Part shown: positions 5,739-14,605 of the stretch, piece by piece | Layout of the letters: each line of letters begins with the position of its first letter | How positions within the stretch are numbered: position 1 is the first letter of the stretch | Assembly (NCBI GenBank): GCA_041740495.1 | Contig: JBGSLW010000289.1 | Span: forward strand, 1 to 17,657 | Source of the DNA: JANMEB01 sp041740495 | Lineage (GTDB): Bacteria > Planctomycetota > Planctomycetia > Pirellulales > Pirellulaceae | Direction of reading: 5' to 3' | Length of the DNA stretch: 17,657 nt | Position numbers and translations under genes: made by a program | Notes under the pieces: model-generated | Seen by the model: the letters and a program-made list of their open reading frames with translations, nothing else | What the model was told of the DNA's origin: nothing | Databases searched by the model: none

Positions 5739-8255
5739 ATGGCAAAGACCAGCGTTGCCAATTGCCTGAAGCTGTTTGAATGCGGGGAATTGAAATTCGG
5801 CAAGAAAGCCAGCGTCGAGTACTACGACCGGCATTTGGTCTTCGACCATGTGGTGACTCTCCAGCAGGCGTCGCAGCGGGACCGTTTCGAGGCGGTGGCC
5901 CGCTCGCTCCGCGATTTGCTGGCCCAGCGCTGGCTTCTGACCCAAGCCCGGCACGGCGACGTAAATTGTAAATTCGTACACTACCTGTCGATGGAGTATC
6001 TGCTGGGGCGGACGCTGCGGAACAACATCCTGAATCTGGGGGTTGAAGAGTTCGTCTGTGGGGATCTGCAGTCCGACCCGCATCAGGATTGGGCTGCGCT
6101 CGTCGAGGCGGAACCGGATGCCGGTCTGGGGAACGGGGGGCTGGGGCGGCTGGCCGCGTGTCTGATCGAATCGCTGGCGACCTTGGAGATCCCCGCGATC
6201 GGGTATGGACTGCGGTACGACTACGGAATTTTCCGCCAGGAGATCCAGCAGGGCTATCAGGTCGAGCAGCCCGACCACTGGTTGGCGCGTCCCGATCCTT
6301 GGGAAGTGGTGCGGCCGCAGGAGACTGTGGAGGTCACATTAGGTTGCGGATTCCATATGGAGGGGAACACCGTCCGCGCAATTCCAGGTCAGGCGACTCA
6401 CTTATTGGGGGTCCCCTTTGATCGGCCGGTCGTGGGATTTGGAGGGCGGACGATCAATACGCTACGACTCTGGGGCGCGGCGTCTCCGGATTTTTTTGAC
6501 TTCAACGAATTCAGCTCGGGGGACTTCGTCGGCGCGATCGTCGACCGGATTCTGGCAGAGAGCGTGACGCGAGTGCTCTACCCGAACGACGCGACGACGG
6601 CCGGGCAAGCCTTGCGGTTCATCCAGGAGTACTTTTTGGTCTGCTGTTCGTTGGCCGACCTGGTCGCACGGTTTCGCCGCCGCAACGATGATTGGCAGCT
6701 GCTCCCCACCCAGGCCGCCGTCCAGTTGAACGACACGCACCCGGCGATGGCAGTCGCGGAATTGATGCGGATTCTCTTGGACCAGGCGCACCTGGGTTGG
6801 GACGAGGCCTGGGAACTCACGGTGCGAACCTTGGCCTACACCAACCACACGCTGCTCCCCGAAGCCTTGGAGAAATGGCCGGTGACCTTGTTTGAGCTCG
6901 TGTGTCCGCGCCTGCTGGAGATCATTCGGGAGATCGACCGGCGGCATGGTGCGGAGGTTGCGGTGCGATACCCCGGCGACGTCGAGCGAGCGAGTCGGAT
7001 GAGTCTCCTGGAGCACGCGGCGACTCCTACGGTGCGCATGGCGCATCTGGCGATCGTGGGCACCCATAGCACGAATGGCGTCTCGAAAATCCACAGCGAG
7101 TTGTTACGGACGCGGGTGCTCGCCGATTTCGCCGAGATGTATCCGGAACGCTTCAACAACAAAACCAACGGGGTGACGCCGCGGCGTTGGCTGTTGGGGG
7201 CCAACCCCGACCTCGCCGCACTGATCACGGAGGCGATTGGGCCCGGCTGGGTCACCGACTTGAGTCGTCTGCGCGAATTGGCGCCGCTGGCGGATGATGT
7301 GAGTTTTCGCGCCCGATTCGCAGCGGCGAAACGGGATGCCAAACGGCGTTTCGCCGCCTGGCTGCAAACCACCAGCGGCTGGACCGTCGATCCCGATTCG
7401 ATCTTCGATTGTCAAATCAAACGAATCCACGAGTACAAACGGCAGCTCTTGAACGTGCTGCAGATTATTGTCCTGGCGCACCGACTCCGATCCGAGCCGG
7501 GGTTCAACCCGCCGCCGCGCACCTTTTTCTTTGCGGGCAAAGCGGCGCCGGCGTACCAATTGGCCAAGCGGATCATCAAATTGATCAACAACGTGGGAAG
7601 CGTGCTGGAGCAAGATCCGGCCCTGCAAGGCAAGCTCCGCGTCGTCTTCCTGCCCAACTACAACGTCTCGCTGGCCGAGCGGCTGATTCCAGCCGCAGAT
7701 GTCTCCGAACAGATCTCAACCGCGGGCTTCGAAGCGAGCGGCACGGGCAACATGAAGTTCATGATGAACGGCGCACTGACGATCGGCACGCGCGACGGCG
7801 CCACCATCGAAATGGCCGAGGAGGCGGGCGAAGAGAACTTGTTCCTGTTCGGGTTAACCGCCGAGCAGGTCGCCACGAGCCGAGCCTGGTACAACCCGCG
7901 GTGGCATTACGAGAACGAGCCCGAGGCGCGAGCAGCGCTCGATCCCATTTTCTCGGACGTCTTCAGCCCCGAGGAGCCTGGGATTTTTGAGCCGATTCGC
8001 CAGACTTTGTTGGTTAACGGGGACTATTACATGCACTTGGCCGACCTGCGATCGTATGCAGCGACTCAGCAGCGGGTGGCGGAACTCTACGCCGACCCGG
8101 TTCAATGGACACGAAAAGCGATTCTCAACGTCGCCGCCTCCGGGAAGTTCTCCAGTGACCGGACGATTGCCGAGTATGCCCGGGACATCTGGAACGCCCT
8201 CCCCTGCCCGATTCCCGACAAAGGGGCAAGGCCCACCATCGAATCGTCGACGTAG
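5739..8255 (+). CDS. glgP: Glycogen/starch/alpha-glucan phosphorylase (GT35)
   Basis: Releases glucose-1-phosphate from the ends of alpha-1,4-glucans using phosphate and pyridoxal phosphate, in the cytoplasm; 838 residues, the usual family length. The ATG at 5739 is chosen because AGGAG (5726-5730) lies 8 bases upstream; an in-frame TTG at 5655 would add 28 residues not typical of the family. Hallmarks in order: YYDRHLVFDH near the N-terminus; YLSMEYLLGR; EPDAGLGNGGLGRLAACL; the VQLNDTHPA segment; the IKRIHEYKRQLLN segment; and the PLP site EASGTGNMKFMMNGALTIGT with the Schiff-base lysine at about K673. No other glycogen genes are nearby, so it appears monocistronic. Plain glycogen phosphorylase and maltodextrin phosphorylase cannot be separated from sequence alone. 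Confidence 0.97.
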   Translation: MAKTSVANCLKLFECGELKFGKKASVEYYDRHLVFDHVVTLQQASQRDRFEAVARSLRDLLAQRWLLTQARHGDVNCKFVHYLSMEYLLGRTLRNNILNLGVEEFVCGDLQSDPHQDWAALVEAEPDAGLGNGGLGRLAACLIESLATLEIPAIGYGLRYDYGIFRQEIQQGYQVEQPDHWLARPDPWEVVRPQETVEVTLGCGFHMEGNTVRAIPGQATHLLGVPFDRPVVGFGGRTINTLRLWGAASPDFFDFNEFSSGDFVGAIVDRILAESVTRVLYPNDATTAGQALRFIQEYFLVCCSLADLVARFRRRNDDWQLLPTQAAVQLNDTHPAMAVAELMRILLDQAHLGWDEAWELTVRTLAYTNHTLLPEALEKWPVTLFELVCPRLLEIIREIDRRHGAEVAVRYPGDVERASRMSLLEHAATPTVRMAHLAIVGTHSTNGVSKIHSELLRTRVLADFAEMYPERFNNKTNGVTPRRWLLGANPDLAALITEAIGPGWVTDLSRLRELAPLADDVSFRARFAAAKRDAKRRFAAWLQTTSGWTVDPDSIFDCQIKRIHEYKRQLLNVLQIIVLAHRLRSEPGFNPPPRTFFFAGKAAPAYQLAKRIIKLINNVGSVLEQDPALQGKLRVVFLPNYNVSLAERLIPAADVSEQISTAGFEASGTGNMKFMMNGALTIGTRDGATIEMAEEAGEENLFLFGLTAEQVATSRAWYNPRWHYENEPEARAALDPIFSDVFSPEEPGIFEPIRQTLLVNGDYYMHLADLRSYAATQQRVAELYADPVQWTRKAILNVAASGKFSSDRTIAEYARDIWNALPCPIPDKGARPTIESST

Positions 8256-8481
8256 AGCTGAAACGCACGCCAGAATCCAAAACGCACAGACGAAACGGTT
8301 GCCTTGCACAAGAAACATCGTCTCCGGACATCAGCTGAGGGGATATCTGCGATACGATGTAACTTAAGCGACCGCGAAGTTTGCGATATTGCCGGCGCGG
8401 CACTCGACCAGGCCACCGTGAATTTCATCGTGTGCAGAGTTGGTGCGGAATCCGGCATGCGGGTTGCGAACCAGGCTACCT

Positions 8482-8499
8482 AGAAGCGAGAGAAGCGAG
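8482..8499. repeat. Tandem 9-bp repeat before the efflux adaptor start
   Basis: AGAAGCGAG is present twice in tandem (8482-8490 and 8491-8499), ending 9 bases before the ATG at 8509. It overlaps the purine-rich stretch that would serve as ribosome binding site. The rest of the 253-base gap 8256-8508 shows no gene and no convincing promoter or terminator. Confidence 0.5.
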
Positions 8500-8508
8500 T
8501 TGTTACTT

Positions 8509-9774
8509 ATGCTGCAGAAACCTCCGATGCGCGTTACCAAGTGCTGGCTGTTCGTTGTTGGCTTGACTGCCGGTTGTCAGCAACCTGCTGGGGATTCGCC
8601 CCCTCTCCGACTTGTCCAAGCGATCCGCGTCGGGGATGTTGCGGTCATCGCCAGCCGGGAGTTTCCGGGCCGAGCCGAAGCGAAGAGCGAAGTGGACTTG
8701 TCGTTTCAAGTCTCCGGCCCGTTGGTCACGTTGTCGGTGGATGTCGGCGACCGGGTCCAACAGGGGGATGTGATCGCCTCGATTGATCCTCGGGATTTTC
8801 AATCCGCGCTCGACAATGCCCAAGGGAATTTGGACCGCGCCCGCGCCAACCTGCTGGCCATGGAGCGTGGGGCTCGGCCCGAGGAAATCGAGTCGCTGAA
8901 GGCGGCGCTGGAAAAAGCCGAGGCAGCCAACCGCCAGGCAACCGAAGAGTACGATCGCTATGCCAAATTGCTGGCGGAGAACTCGGTGAGCCAATCAGAG
9001 ACCGAAGTCCGCAAAGCCCGAGCGGAGACCACGGCGGCCGATGTACGGCGGGCCCAAGAGGATCTCAATATCGGAATGGCGGGAGCGCGCGTCGAGGACT
9101 TGGAAGCCAAACGCTCCGAAATTCGGGCGCTCGAGGCGGCGGTCGGGGCTGCGAAATTGCAGCTGGAGTACACCCGCCTCGCGGCGCCTTTCGACGGCGA
9201 GATCGCCGCGCGGTACGTCGAAAACTTCCAAACCGTGCAAGCCAAACAGCCGATCCTCCGCCTGCTGGACATCAGCACGATTGAAGTGACGGTGCAGGTT
9301 CCGGAAACGGTGATCGCCTTGGCGCCGCAGGTCAAACAAGTCGCGGTCCGTTTCGATGCGATTCCCAATAAGGAATTCTATGGGCCGATCACGAAGATCG
9401 GCAGCGAAGCCTCCCAAACCACGCGCACCTATCCGGTGACGGTCGAGATACCTCAACCGGAGGATGTCCGCATACTTCCGGGGATGGCCGCGACCGTTCG
9501 CAACCATCCCACCGCGGACGGCGGCGGTCCGCCGGCCAGCTTGATCGTTCCCGCGGCCGCCATTTTCACGGCCGGCGCCGAGAGCGGTACTTTCGTGTGG
9601 GTGGTCGATAGTTCCACGAAACGCGTGGCGCGCCGCGCCGTCAAAACCGGAGCACTGATGCCCACGGGTGTCCCCGTCCAAGAGGGATTGGCGGTCGGAG
9701 AGTGGGTGGTCATCGCCGGCGTGAATTCGCTGAGCGAAAATCAAGAAGTCCGTTTGCCCACGGAAGGGAATTGA
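8509..9774 (+). CDS. RND efflux periplasmic adaptor (HlyD/AcrA family), probable lipoprotein
   Basis: Periplasmic bridge between an inner-membrane RND pump and an outer-membrane channel; 421 residues from the ATG at 8509. An ATG at 8527 and an upstream GTG at 8440 are alternatives, none with a strong ribosome binding site. The N-terminus is a lipoprotein-type signal (WLFVVGLTAG then Cys23), with a slightly atypical lipobox (Thr at -3). Residues about 45-85 form the first half of the barrel-sandwich (EFPGRAEAKSEVDLSFQVSG). An Ala/Glu/Arg-rich alpha-helical coiled-coil hairpin spans about 95-215, followed by the family motif TRLAAPFDGEIAAR at about 222-235, the beta-barrel and a membrane-proximal domain. 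It lies 7 bases before the pump gene, so the two form an operon. No TetR-type regulator or TolC homologue adjoins them. The substrate cannot be predicted. Confidence 0.93.
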   Translation: MLQKPPMRVTKCWLFVVGLTAGCQQPAGDSPPLRLVQAIRVGDVAVIASREFPGRAEAKSEVDLSFQVSGPLVTLSVDVGDRVQQGDVIASIDPRDFQSALDNAQGNLDRARANLLAMERGARPEEIESLKAALEKAEAANRQATEEYDRYAKLLAENSVSQSETEVRKARAETTAADVRRAQEDLNIGMAGARVEDLEAKRSEIRALEAAVGAAKLQLEYTRLAAPFDGEIAARYVENFQTVQAKQPILRLLDISTIEVTVQVPETVIALAPQVKQVAVRFDAIPNKEFYGPITKIGSEASQTTRTYPVTVEIPQPEDVRILPGMAATVRNHPTADGGGPPASLIVPAAAIFTAGAESGTFVWVVDSSTKRVARRAVKTGALMPTGVPVQEGLAVGEWVVIAGVNSLSENQEVRLPTEGN

Positions 9775-9781
9775 GCCACTC

Positions 9782-12700
9782 ATGGACCTAGCCGCCCTTA
9801 CCCTGAGAAAACGCCCCATCGCCTATTTCGCGATTGGCCTCGTGTTGGTCGTCGGTGTCCTGAGTTATTTTCAACTCGGACAACTGGAGGATCCCGAATT
9901 CTCCGTCAAGACCGCCGCGATCATCACCAAATACCCCGGCGCCAGTGCCGAACAAGTCGAGTTGGAAATCACCGATCGGCTGGAAACCAAGCTCCAAGAG
10001 ATGACGGAGCTGAAGAACGTCTATTCCAATTCGCGACCAGGAAAATCGATCATCAAAGTCGATATCAAGAGCGAATACTGGTCGGATCGTTTGCCGCAGG
10101 TCTGGGATGTCCTGCGGAAGAAAATCGCGGACGTCGAGCCACAACTGCCGCCCGGAGCGGGAAAGCCAGATGTCCGCGACGACTTTGGCTATGTTTTCGG
10201 CTTCTTGCTCGCCGTCAGCAGCGATGGCTATAGCTACGCGGAGTTGGAAAAGCGGGTCAAGGAGATGCGGAAGGAACTGAGCGTGGTCCCCGGAGTGGCC
10301 CGCGTCGACCTGACGGGCGTCCAGCCCAAACGCATCTACATCGACGTCTCCAATGCGCAATTGGCCGAACTCAATCTGACGCCCGCACAAATCCTCCAAA
10401 CCTTGGAATCGCAGAATTTAGTGATCGACGCGGGACATGTCGATTACCAATCGAGTCGCTGGCGGGTGGCGCCGACGGGCGAATTTCTCTCTCCCGAGGA
10501 AATTGGCGAACTCGCGATCACCAGTGCCGTCTCGGGGCGCGACGAGATCATTCGCATTCGCGACTTTGCCAAAGTTTCGATCGGTTATGAGGATCCCCCC
10601 GAAAGCTTTATGCGTTACAACGGCCGCCCGGCGATTGGACTGGCCTTGGCGGCGGCCGAGGGGCAAAACGTGGTCGAAGTCGGAAAGGCAATCGACCGCC
10701 GCATCAACGAGTTGGTGGCCGATTTGCCGCACGGCTATGCGGTCGAACGGATCTCCTGGCAATCGGATCAGGTCGCCGAGTCGATCAGGGCATTCATGTT
10801 GAGCTTGATCGAATCGGTGGTGATCGTCCTGGCATTGTTGGCCCTGACGATGGGATTTCGCGCCGGGATCATCATCGGCATCGGGGGGCTCGTCTTTCCG
10901 ATTCTCGGCACCTTTTGCGTGATGGCCAGTGTGGGGATCGATTTGCACCGCGTGTCGTTGGGCGCCCTGATCATCGCGATGGGGATGATGGTCGACAACG
11001 CGATTGTGGTGACCGACGGGATGATGGTCCGCATCGCCCAAGGGATGGATCGCAAGCAGGCCGCCGTGGAAGCAGCACGAGGCCCCGCGATGGCACTGCT
11101 CGGCGCGACGGTGGTCGCCTGCATGGCGTTCTATCCGATTTTTGCTTCCACCTATGATACCGGTGAATACGCCGGGAGCTTGTTCACGGTCGTCGCAATT
11201 TCGCTCATCTTGAGCTGGGTGTTTTGTCAGACCGTGATTCCGTTGTTGTGCATTTGGTTGCTGCCCGCGCCGAAAGTCGGACAACCCGCCAAGGATCCTT
11301 ACCAAGGCGCGTTGTTTCAGTTCTTCCGCCGCCTGCTCCGTTTGGCTTTGCGGTTTCGACTGGCATTTCTGGGCCTGCTCATTGCGCTGCTGGCGGTCTC
11401 GGTGGTCCTGTTCAAATACGTCCCCAAACTTTACTTCCCCGACTCCAGTCGCCTGCAGTACATGATCGATTACTGGGCGCCGGAGGGAACCCGCATCCAG
11501 GACACAAGTGCCGATCTGGCGCGGTTGGAAGAATTCTTACAAGAGCGACCGGAGACGGCGTCGGTGAGTGCGTTTATCGGCAAAGGCCCGCCGCGGTTCT
11601 ACCTGCCGGTCAGCGCCGAAGATCCCTATTCGTCGTATGGCCAGCTGATCGTGAATACGAAGACGCTCGCCGGCGTGGACACCGCGGTGGCCGCGACGGA
11701 AGCCTGGGTGCGCGACAACATGCCGAATGCGTTGGTCCGCGTGCGGAAATACGCGGTCGGCGCCTTCGATGACTGGCGGTTCGAGGCCCGCTTCAGCGGC
11801 CCCGCCAATGCCGACCCCGATGTGCTGCGGGGTCTCGCCGAAAAGGGGATGGAGATTTTGCGGCAGTCGCCGTACGCCAAGGAAGTTCGCACGAACTGGC
11901 GGGAACGCATTCCCGCGGTCGTCCCGCGTTTCAATCAAGAGCGAGCCCGTTGGGCCGGCGTCACCCGTGAAGACCTGGCTCGCGTATTGCAACGGGCGAC
12001 CGACGGGGTCGTGGTCGGGCAATATCGCGAAGAGGACGACCTGATCCCGATCGTGGCCCGCAACGTGGAAGCGGAACGGGCCCGCGCGGCGACCTCGCTG
12101 GATGAACAACTGGTGACGCCGCGGTACGGGACGCGCAGCGTTCCCGTATCGCAGATCATCGACGGGGTCGATACGGTGTGGGAAGACCCCATCCTGTGGC
12201 GTTGGGACCGCCGCCGGGCGATCACCGTCCAATGTTCGCCGAACAACGTGACGGCTCCCACGCTTCGCGATGCCGTGCTGAAACAGTTCGAAGAAATCGA
12301 TTTGCCGCCGGGTTATCGCCTCGACTGGGATGGCGAATACTGGAGCGCCAAGCAATCCCAAATCGCGCTGGTTCCCGGTATTCTGCCGGCGGTTGTGATC
12401 ATGCTGCTCCTGCTCGTGGCCCTATTCAACGGTTTCCGGCCGATGCTCATCTGTATCCTGGTGATTCCCTTTGTGATGATTGGAATCACCGGCGGATTGC
12501 TGCTGACGAACACGCCCTTCGGCTTTATTGCCTTGCTCGGGGCGATGAGCCTCTCGGGGATGATGATCAAAAACGCCGTCGTCTTACTCGATCAAGTCTC
12601 GGCCAATTTGCAGGCGAAGATGCCACCGTACGATGCGGTCGTCGAAGCCGCGGTCTCGCGTCTGAGTCCCGTGGTCAACGCCGCGGGAACCACCGTGTTG

Positions 12701-12859
12701 GGTGTGTTGCCGATGCTCCAGGACGTGTTCTGGGTCGCTTTGGCGGTCACTGTGTTTTTCGGCCTGATCGTCGGAACGATCTTGACCATGGTCTTGGTTC
12801 CGACGTTGTATGCGATGTTCTATCGCATCCGGGTTCCGGCCCAACCACCCTCATCGTAG
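9782..12859 (+). CDS. RND efflux pump inner-membrane subunit (AcrB/HAE1-like)
   Basis: Proton-driven export pump of the AcrB family, 1025 residues, full length. The architecture is typical: TM1 near 12-32, a large periplasmic loop, TM2-TM6 near 335-490, TM7 near 530-550, a second loop, and TM8-TM12 near 865-1015. The TM4 proton-relay motif reads GMMVDNAIVV, with D405 matching AcrB Asp407 and N406 replacing Asp408. TM10 keeps the essential lysine, K930 (AcrB Lys940), in MMIKNAVVLLD. The start follows the adaptor stop by 7 bases and has only a weak, distant ribosome binding site, consistent with translational coupling. Its stop is 28 bases before the V-ATPase B start, so read-through into that operon is possible. 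Drug, solvent or lipid substrates are all plausible. Confidence 0.96.
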   Translation: MDLAALTLRKRPIAYFAIGLVLVVGVLSYFQLGQLEDPEFSVKTAAIITKYPGASAEQVELEITDRLETKLQEMTELKNVYSNSRPGKSIIKVDIKSEYWSDRLPQVWDVLRKKIADVEPQLPPGAGKPDVRDDFGYVFGFLLAVSSDGYSYAELEKRVKEMRKELSVVPGVARVDLTGVQPKRIYIDVSNAQLAELNLTPAQILQTLESQNLVIDAGHVDYQSSRWRVAPTGEFLSPEEIGELAITSAVSGRDEIIRIRDFAKVSIGYEDPPESFMRYNGRPAIGLALAAAEGQNVVEVGKAIDRRINELVADLPHGYAVERISWQSDQVAESIRAFMLSLIESVVIVLALLALTMGFRAGIIIGIGGLVFPILGTFCVMASVGIDLHRVSLGALIIAMGMMVDNAIVVTDGMMVRIAQGMDRKQAAVEAARGPAMALLGATVVACMAFYPIFASTYDTGEYAGSLFTVVAISLILSWVFCQTVIPLLCIWLLPAPKVGQPAKDPYQGALFQFFRRLLRLALRFRLAFLGLLIALLAVSVVLFKYVPKLYFPDSSRLQYMIDYWAPEGTRIQDTSADLARLEEFLQERPETASVSAFIGKGPPRFYLPVSAEDPYSSYGQLIVNTKTLAGVDTAVAATEAWVRDNMPNALVRVRKYAVGAFDDWRFEARFSGPANADPDVLRGLAEKGMEILRQSPYAKEVRTNWRERIPAVVPRFNQERARWAGVTREDLARVLQRATDGVVVGQYREEDDLIPIVARNVEAERARAATSLDEQLVTPRYGTRSVPVSQIIDGVDTVWEDPILWRWDRRRAITVQCSPNNVTAPTLRDAVLKQFEEIDLPPGYRLDWDGEYWSAKQSQIALVPGILPAVVIMLLLLVALFNGFRPMLICILVIPFVMIGITGGLLLTNTPFGFIALLGAMSLSGMMIKNAVVLLDQVSANLQAKMPPYDAVVEAAVSRLSPVVNAAGTTVLGVLPMLQDVFWVALAVTVFFGLIVGTILTMVLVPTLYAMFYRIRVPAQPPSS

Positions 12860-12887
12860 TGGACTTGGACAATTTCAGGAGTATCTC

Positions 12888-14210
12888 GTGCCCAGTCAGT
12901 TGCAATCGCTGATCCGTTACACCCGCGTGCAAGAGATCGTGGGGGACGTGATTCGGCTTCATGCCCAAGGGGTGGCTCTGGGCGATATGGCCGAGGTCGA
13001 AAACACCGACGGAGAGTCGTCGCTTGCTCGGGTGATTGGGCTCGATCGCAACTTGGTCAGCTTGCAAGTCTTTGGCGGTGGGAAAGGGCTCTCCACCGAC
13101 GCGACCGTCAAGTTCCTGGGGCATCCGTTGGATGTCGTGTACTCAGAAAACATTTTGGGGCGGATCTTCCGCGGGTCTGGCGAACCGTTGGACGGCGGAC
13201 CGGACTTGGCGGGAGACCCGCGCGTTCCTGTCGGCGGACCGACCGTCAATCCGGTCATGCGGGTGATGCCGACCAAGATGATCGAGACTCGCGTCCCGAT
13301 GATCGACTTGTTCAATTGCCTGGTCGAAAGCCAGAAGATACCGATCTTTTCGGTGGCGGGTGAGCCCCACAACGAATTGCTGGCCCGGATCGGCTTCCAG
13401 GCCAACGCCGATGTGCTGGTCTTCGGCGGACTCGGTTTGATCTTCGACGACTATTACTTTTTCAAGAACGCCTTCGAGCAACACGGGGTATTCGGGCGAA
13501 CGGTGATGTTTGTGAACCAGGCCTCCGATCCGCTGGTCGAACGGCTATTGGTCCCCGATATGGCCCTGGCGGTCGCAGAGAAGTTCGCCGTCGAACAGCA
13601 AAAGCGGGTGCTGGTGTTGCTGAGCGATATGACCGCTTACGCCGATGCGATGAAAGAAATCGGCGTGGCCCAGGAGCGGATTCCCGCCAACCGGGGGTAC
13701 ATGGGAGACCTCTACACGCAGCTGGCCCAACGGTACGAGAAAGCGTGCGATTTCAAAGGGGCCGGATCGGTCACGATCCTTACGGTCACGACCATGCCTG
13801 GCGATGACGTAACGCATCCCGTTCCGGACAATACCGGCTATATCACCGAGGGTCAATTTTATCTGCACGGTGGAAACATCGATCCGTTCGGCTCGCTTTC
13901 GCGGCTGAAGCAGCACGTGATCGGCAAAGTCACTCGGGAGGACCACGGTCCGCTGGCCAACACCATGATCCGCCTCTATTCAGGCGCGGTGGAAGCTCGC
14001 AAGAAACAATCGATGGCCTTCGAATTGTCCGAGTTCGATCACAAGTTGCTGAAGTTCGGCGAGTTGTTTCGCCAGCGTTTCATGGACATCCGCGTCTCGC
14101 TCGGCCTGGCCGATGCGTTAGAGCTCAGTTGGAAGACGCTGGCGGAGTGTTTTGAGCCGGGGGAGCTGCTGATGAAACAAAGCCTGGTCGACAAGTATTT
14201 TCCAACGTAA
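12888..14210 (+). CDS. atpB: V-type ATP synthase/ATPase subunit B
   Basis: Non-catalytic nucleotide-site subunit of the V1 head, alternating with A subunits; 440 residues. The GTG start is chosen because AGGAG (12877-12881) lies 6 bases upstream; an in-frame ATG at 12810 falls inside the pump gene. The Walker A loop is degenerate, as expected for B subunits: SVAGEPHNELLARI near 155-168 in place of SGSGLPHNELAAQI. The hallmark MPGDDVTHPVPDNTGYITEG follows near 304-323, and SLSRL contains R339, equivalent to the arginine finger of Enterococcus NtpB (Arg350). It is the first V-ATPase gene here. Subunit A is not upstream, unlike the chlamydial order, and a 395-bp repeat-bearing gap separates it from D. 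Confidence 0.96.
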   Translation: MPSQLQSLIRYTRVQEIVGDVIRLHAQGVALGDMAEVENTDGESSLARVIGLDRNLVSLQVFGGGKGLSTDATVKFLGHPLDVVYSENILGRIFRGSGEPLDGGPDLAGDPRVPVGGPTVNPVMRVMPTKMIETRVPMIDLFNCLVESQKIPIFSVAGEPHNELLARIGFQANADVLVFGGLGLIFDDYYFFKNAFEQHGVFGRTVMFVNQASDPLVERLLVPDMALAVAEKFAVEQQKRVLVLLSDMTAYADAMKEIGVAQERIPANRGYMGDLYTQLAQRYEKACDFKGAGSVTILTVTTMPGDDVTHPVPDNTGYITEGQFYLHGGNIDPFGSLSRLKQHVIGKVTREDHGPLANTMIRLYSGAVEARKKQSMAFELSEFDHKLLKFGELFRQRFMDIRVSLGLADALELSWKTLAECFEPGELLMKQSLVDKYFPT

Positions 14211-14254
14211 GAAGGTCGCGGCGCTTCATGTCATTGTGTTTTTTCGATTTCTTC

Positions 14255-14332
14255 GTTTAACGCCAAGCCGGAGGCGCCGGCTTCGCGACGCGCGTTCAGG
14301 GCAAAGCCGGCGCCTCCGGCTTGGCGTTAAAC
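14255..14332. repeat. Palindromic intergenic repeat, copy 2 (perfect 29-bp stem)
   Basis: Positions 14255-14283 and 14304-14332 are perfect reverse complements, 29 bp, around a 20-nt loop. The ends are GTTTAACGCC and GGCGTTAAAC, as in the unit at 1-76. As RNA this would be an extremely stable hairpin between the B and D open reading frames. Its loop sequence reappears, inverted, in the copy at 14466-14535. Confidence 0.85.
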
Positions 14333-14465
14333 ACAATACCGTTCCATGAATCGCATAACGTCGTGTTTGAATTCGACAGGTTGTTCAAGCAATCCTGTTT
14401 ACATACCACTTCTTGTGAACCCATGGAAGCAAGTCAGCCTAAATTGAACGGTATTGCGTTCGGGG

Positions 14466-14535
14466 CCAAGCCGGAAGCGCCGGCTTCGCCCTGAACGCGC
14501 GTCGCAAAGCCGGCGCCTCCGGCTTGGCGTTAAAC
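14466..14535. repeat. Palindromic intergenic repeat, copy 3 (inverted relative to copy 2, left end decayed)
   Basis: Positions 14466-14486 pair with 14507-14527 with one mismatch. The right arm continues intact to GTTAAAC at 14535, whereas the expected GTTTAACG at the left end is replaced by unrelated bases. The loop (14487-14506) is the inverted copy of the loop of copy 2, and homology continues past the left end into 11 flanking bases (14446-14456 against 14334-14344). It was therefore probably made by inverted duplication of copy 2 plus flank, or the reverse. Confidence 0.8.
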
Positions 14536-14605
14536 AAATGCGGGCAGTGTGGGTGATAGATTTGATGCATGATGTCGCGGACCGAAAACGTAAGACCTTG
14601 AGGCC

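Larger units (their letters stand above)
14211..14605. other. Intergenic gap within the V-ATPase operon, filled by an inverted duplication
   Basis: No gene is supported in these 395 bases. Most of it is a long imperfect palindrome: arm 14255-14344 and arm 14446-14535 are inverted copies with 82 of 90 bases matching and no gaps, around a 101-base centre. The centre contains a smaller hairpin (14376-14398: ACAGGTTG against CAATCCTGT with one bulge) and no tRNA or coding signal. The remaining 70 bases before subunit D show TTGAGG at 14598-14603 as a weak ribosome binding site and no clear promoter. Confidence 0.75.

Noticed and set aside
5353..5745. Minus-strand open frame across the intergenic region before glycogen phosphorylase
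   Set aside because: No recognisable domain or good ribosome binding site, and it would read through the palindrome and into the phosphorylase start; more likely non-coding.
14376..14398. tRNA-like T arm (TTCAAGC loop) in the centre of the inverted duplication
   Set aside because: The flanking bases do not pair as a five-base T stem, and no acceptor, D or anticodon arm can be drawn.
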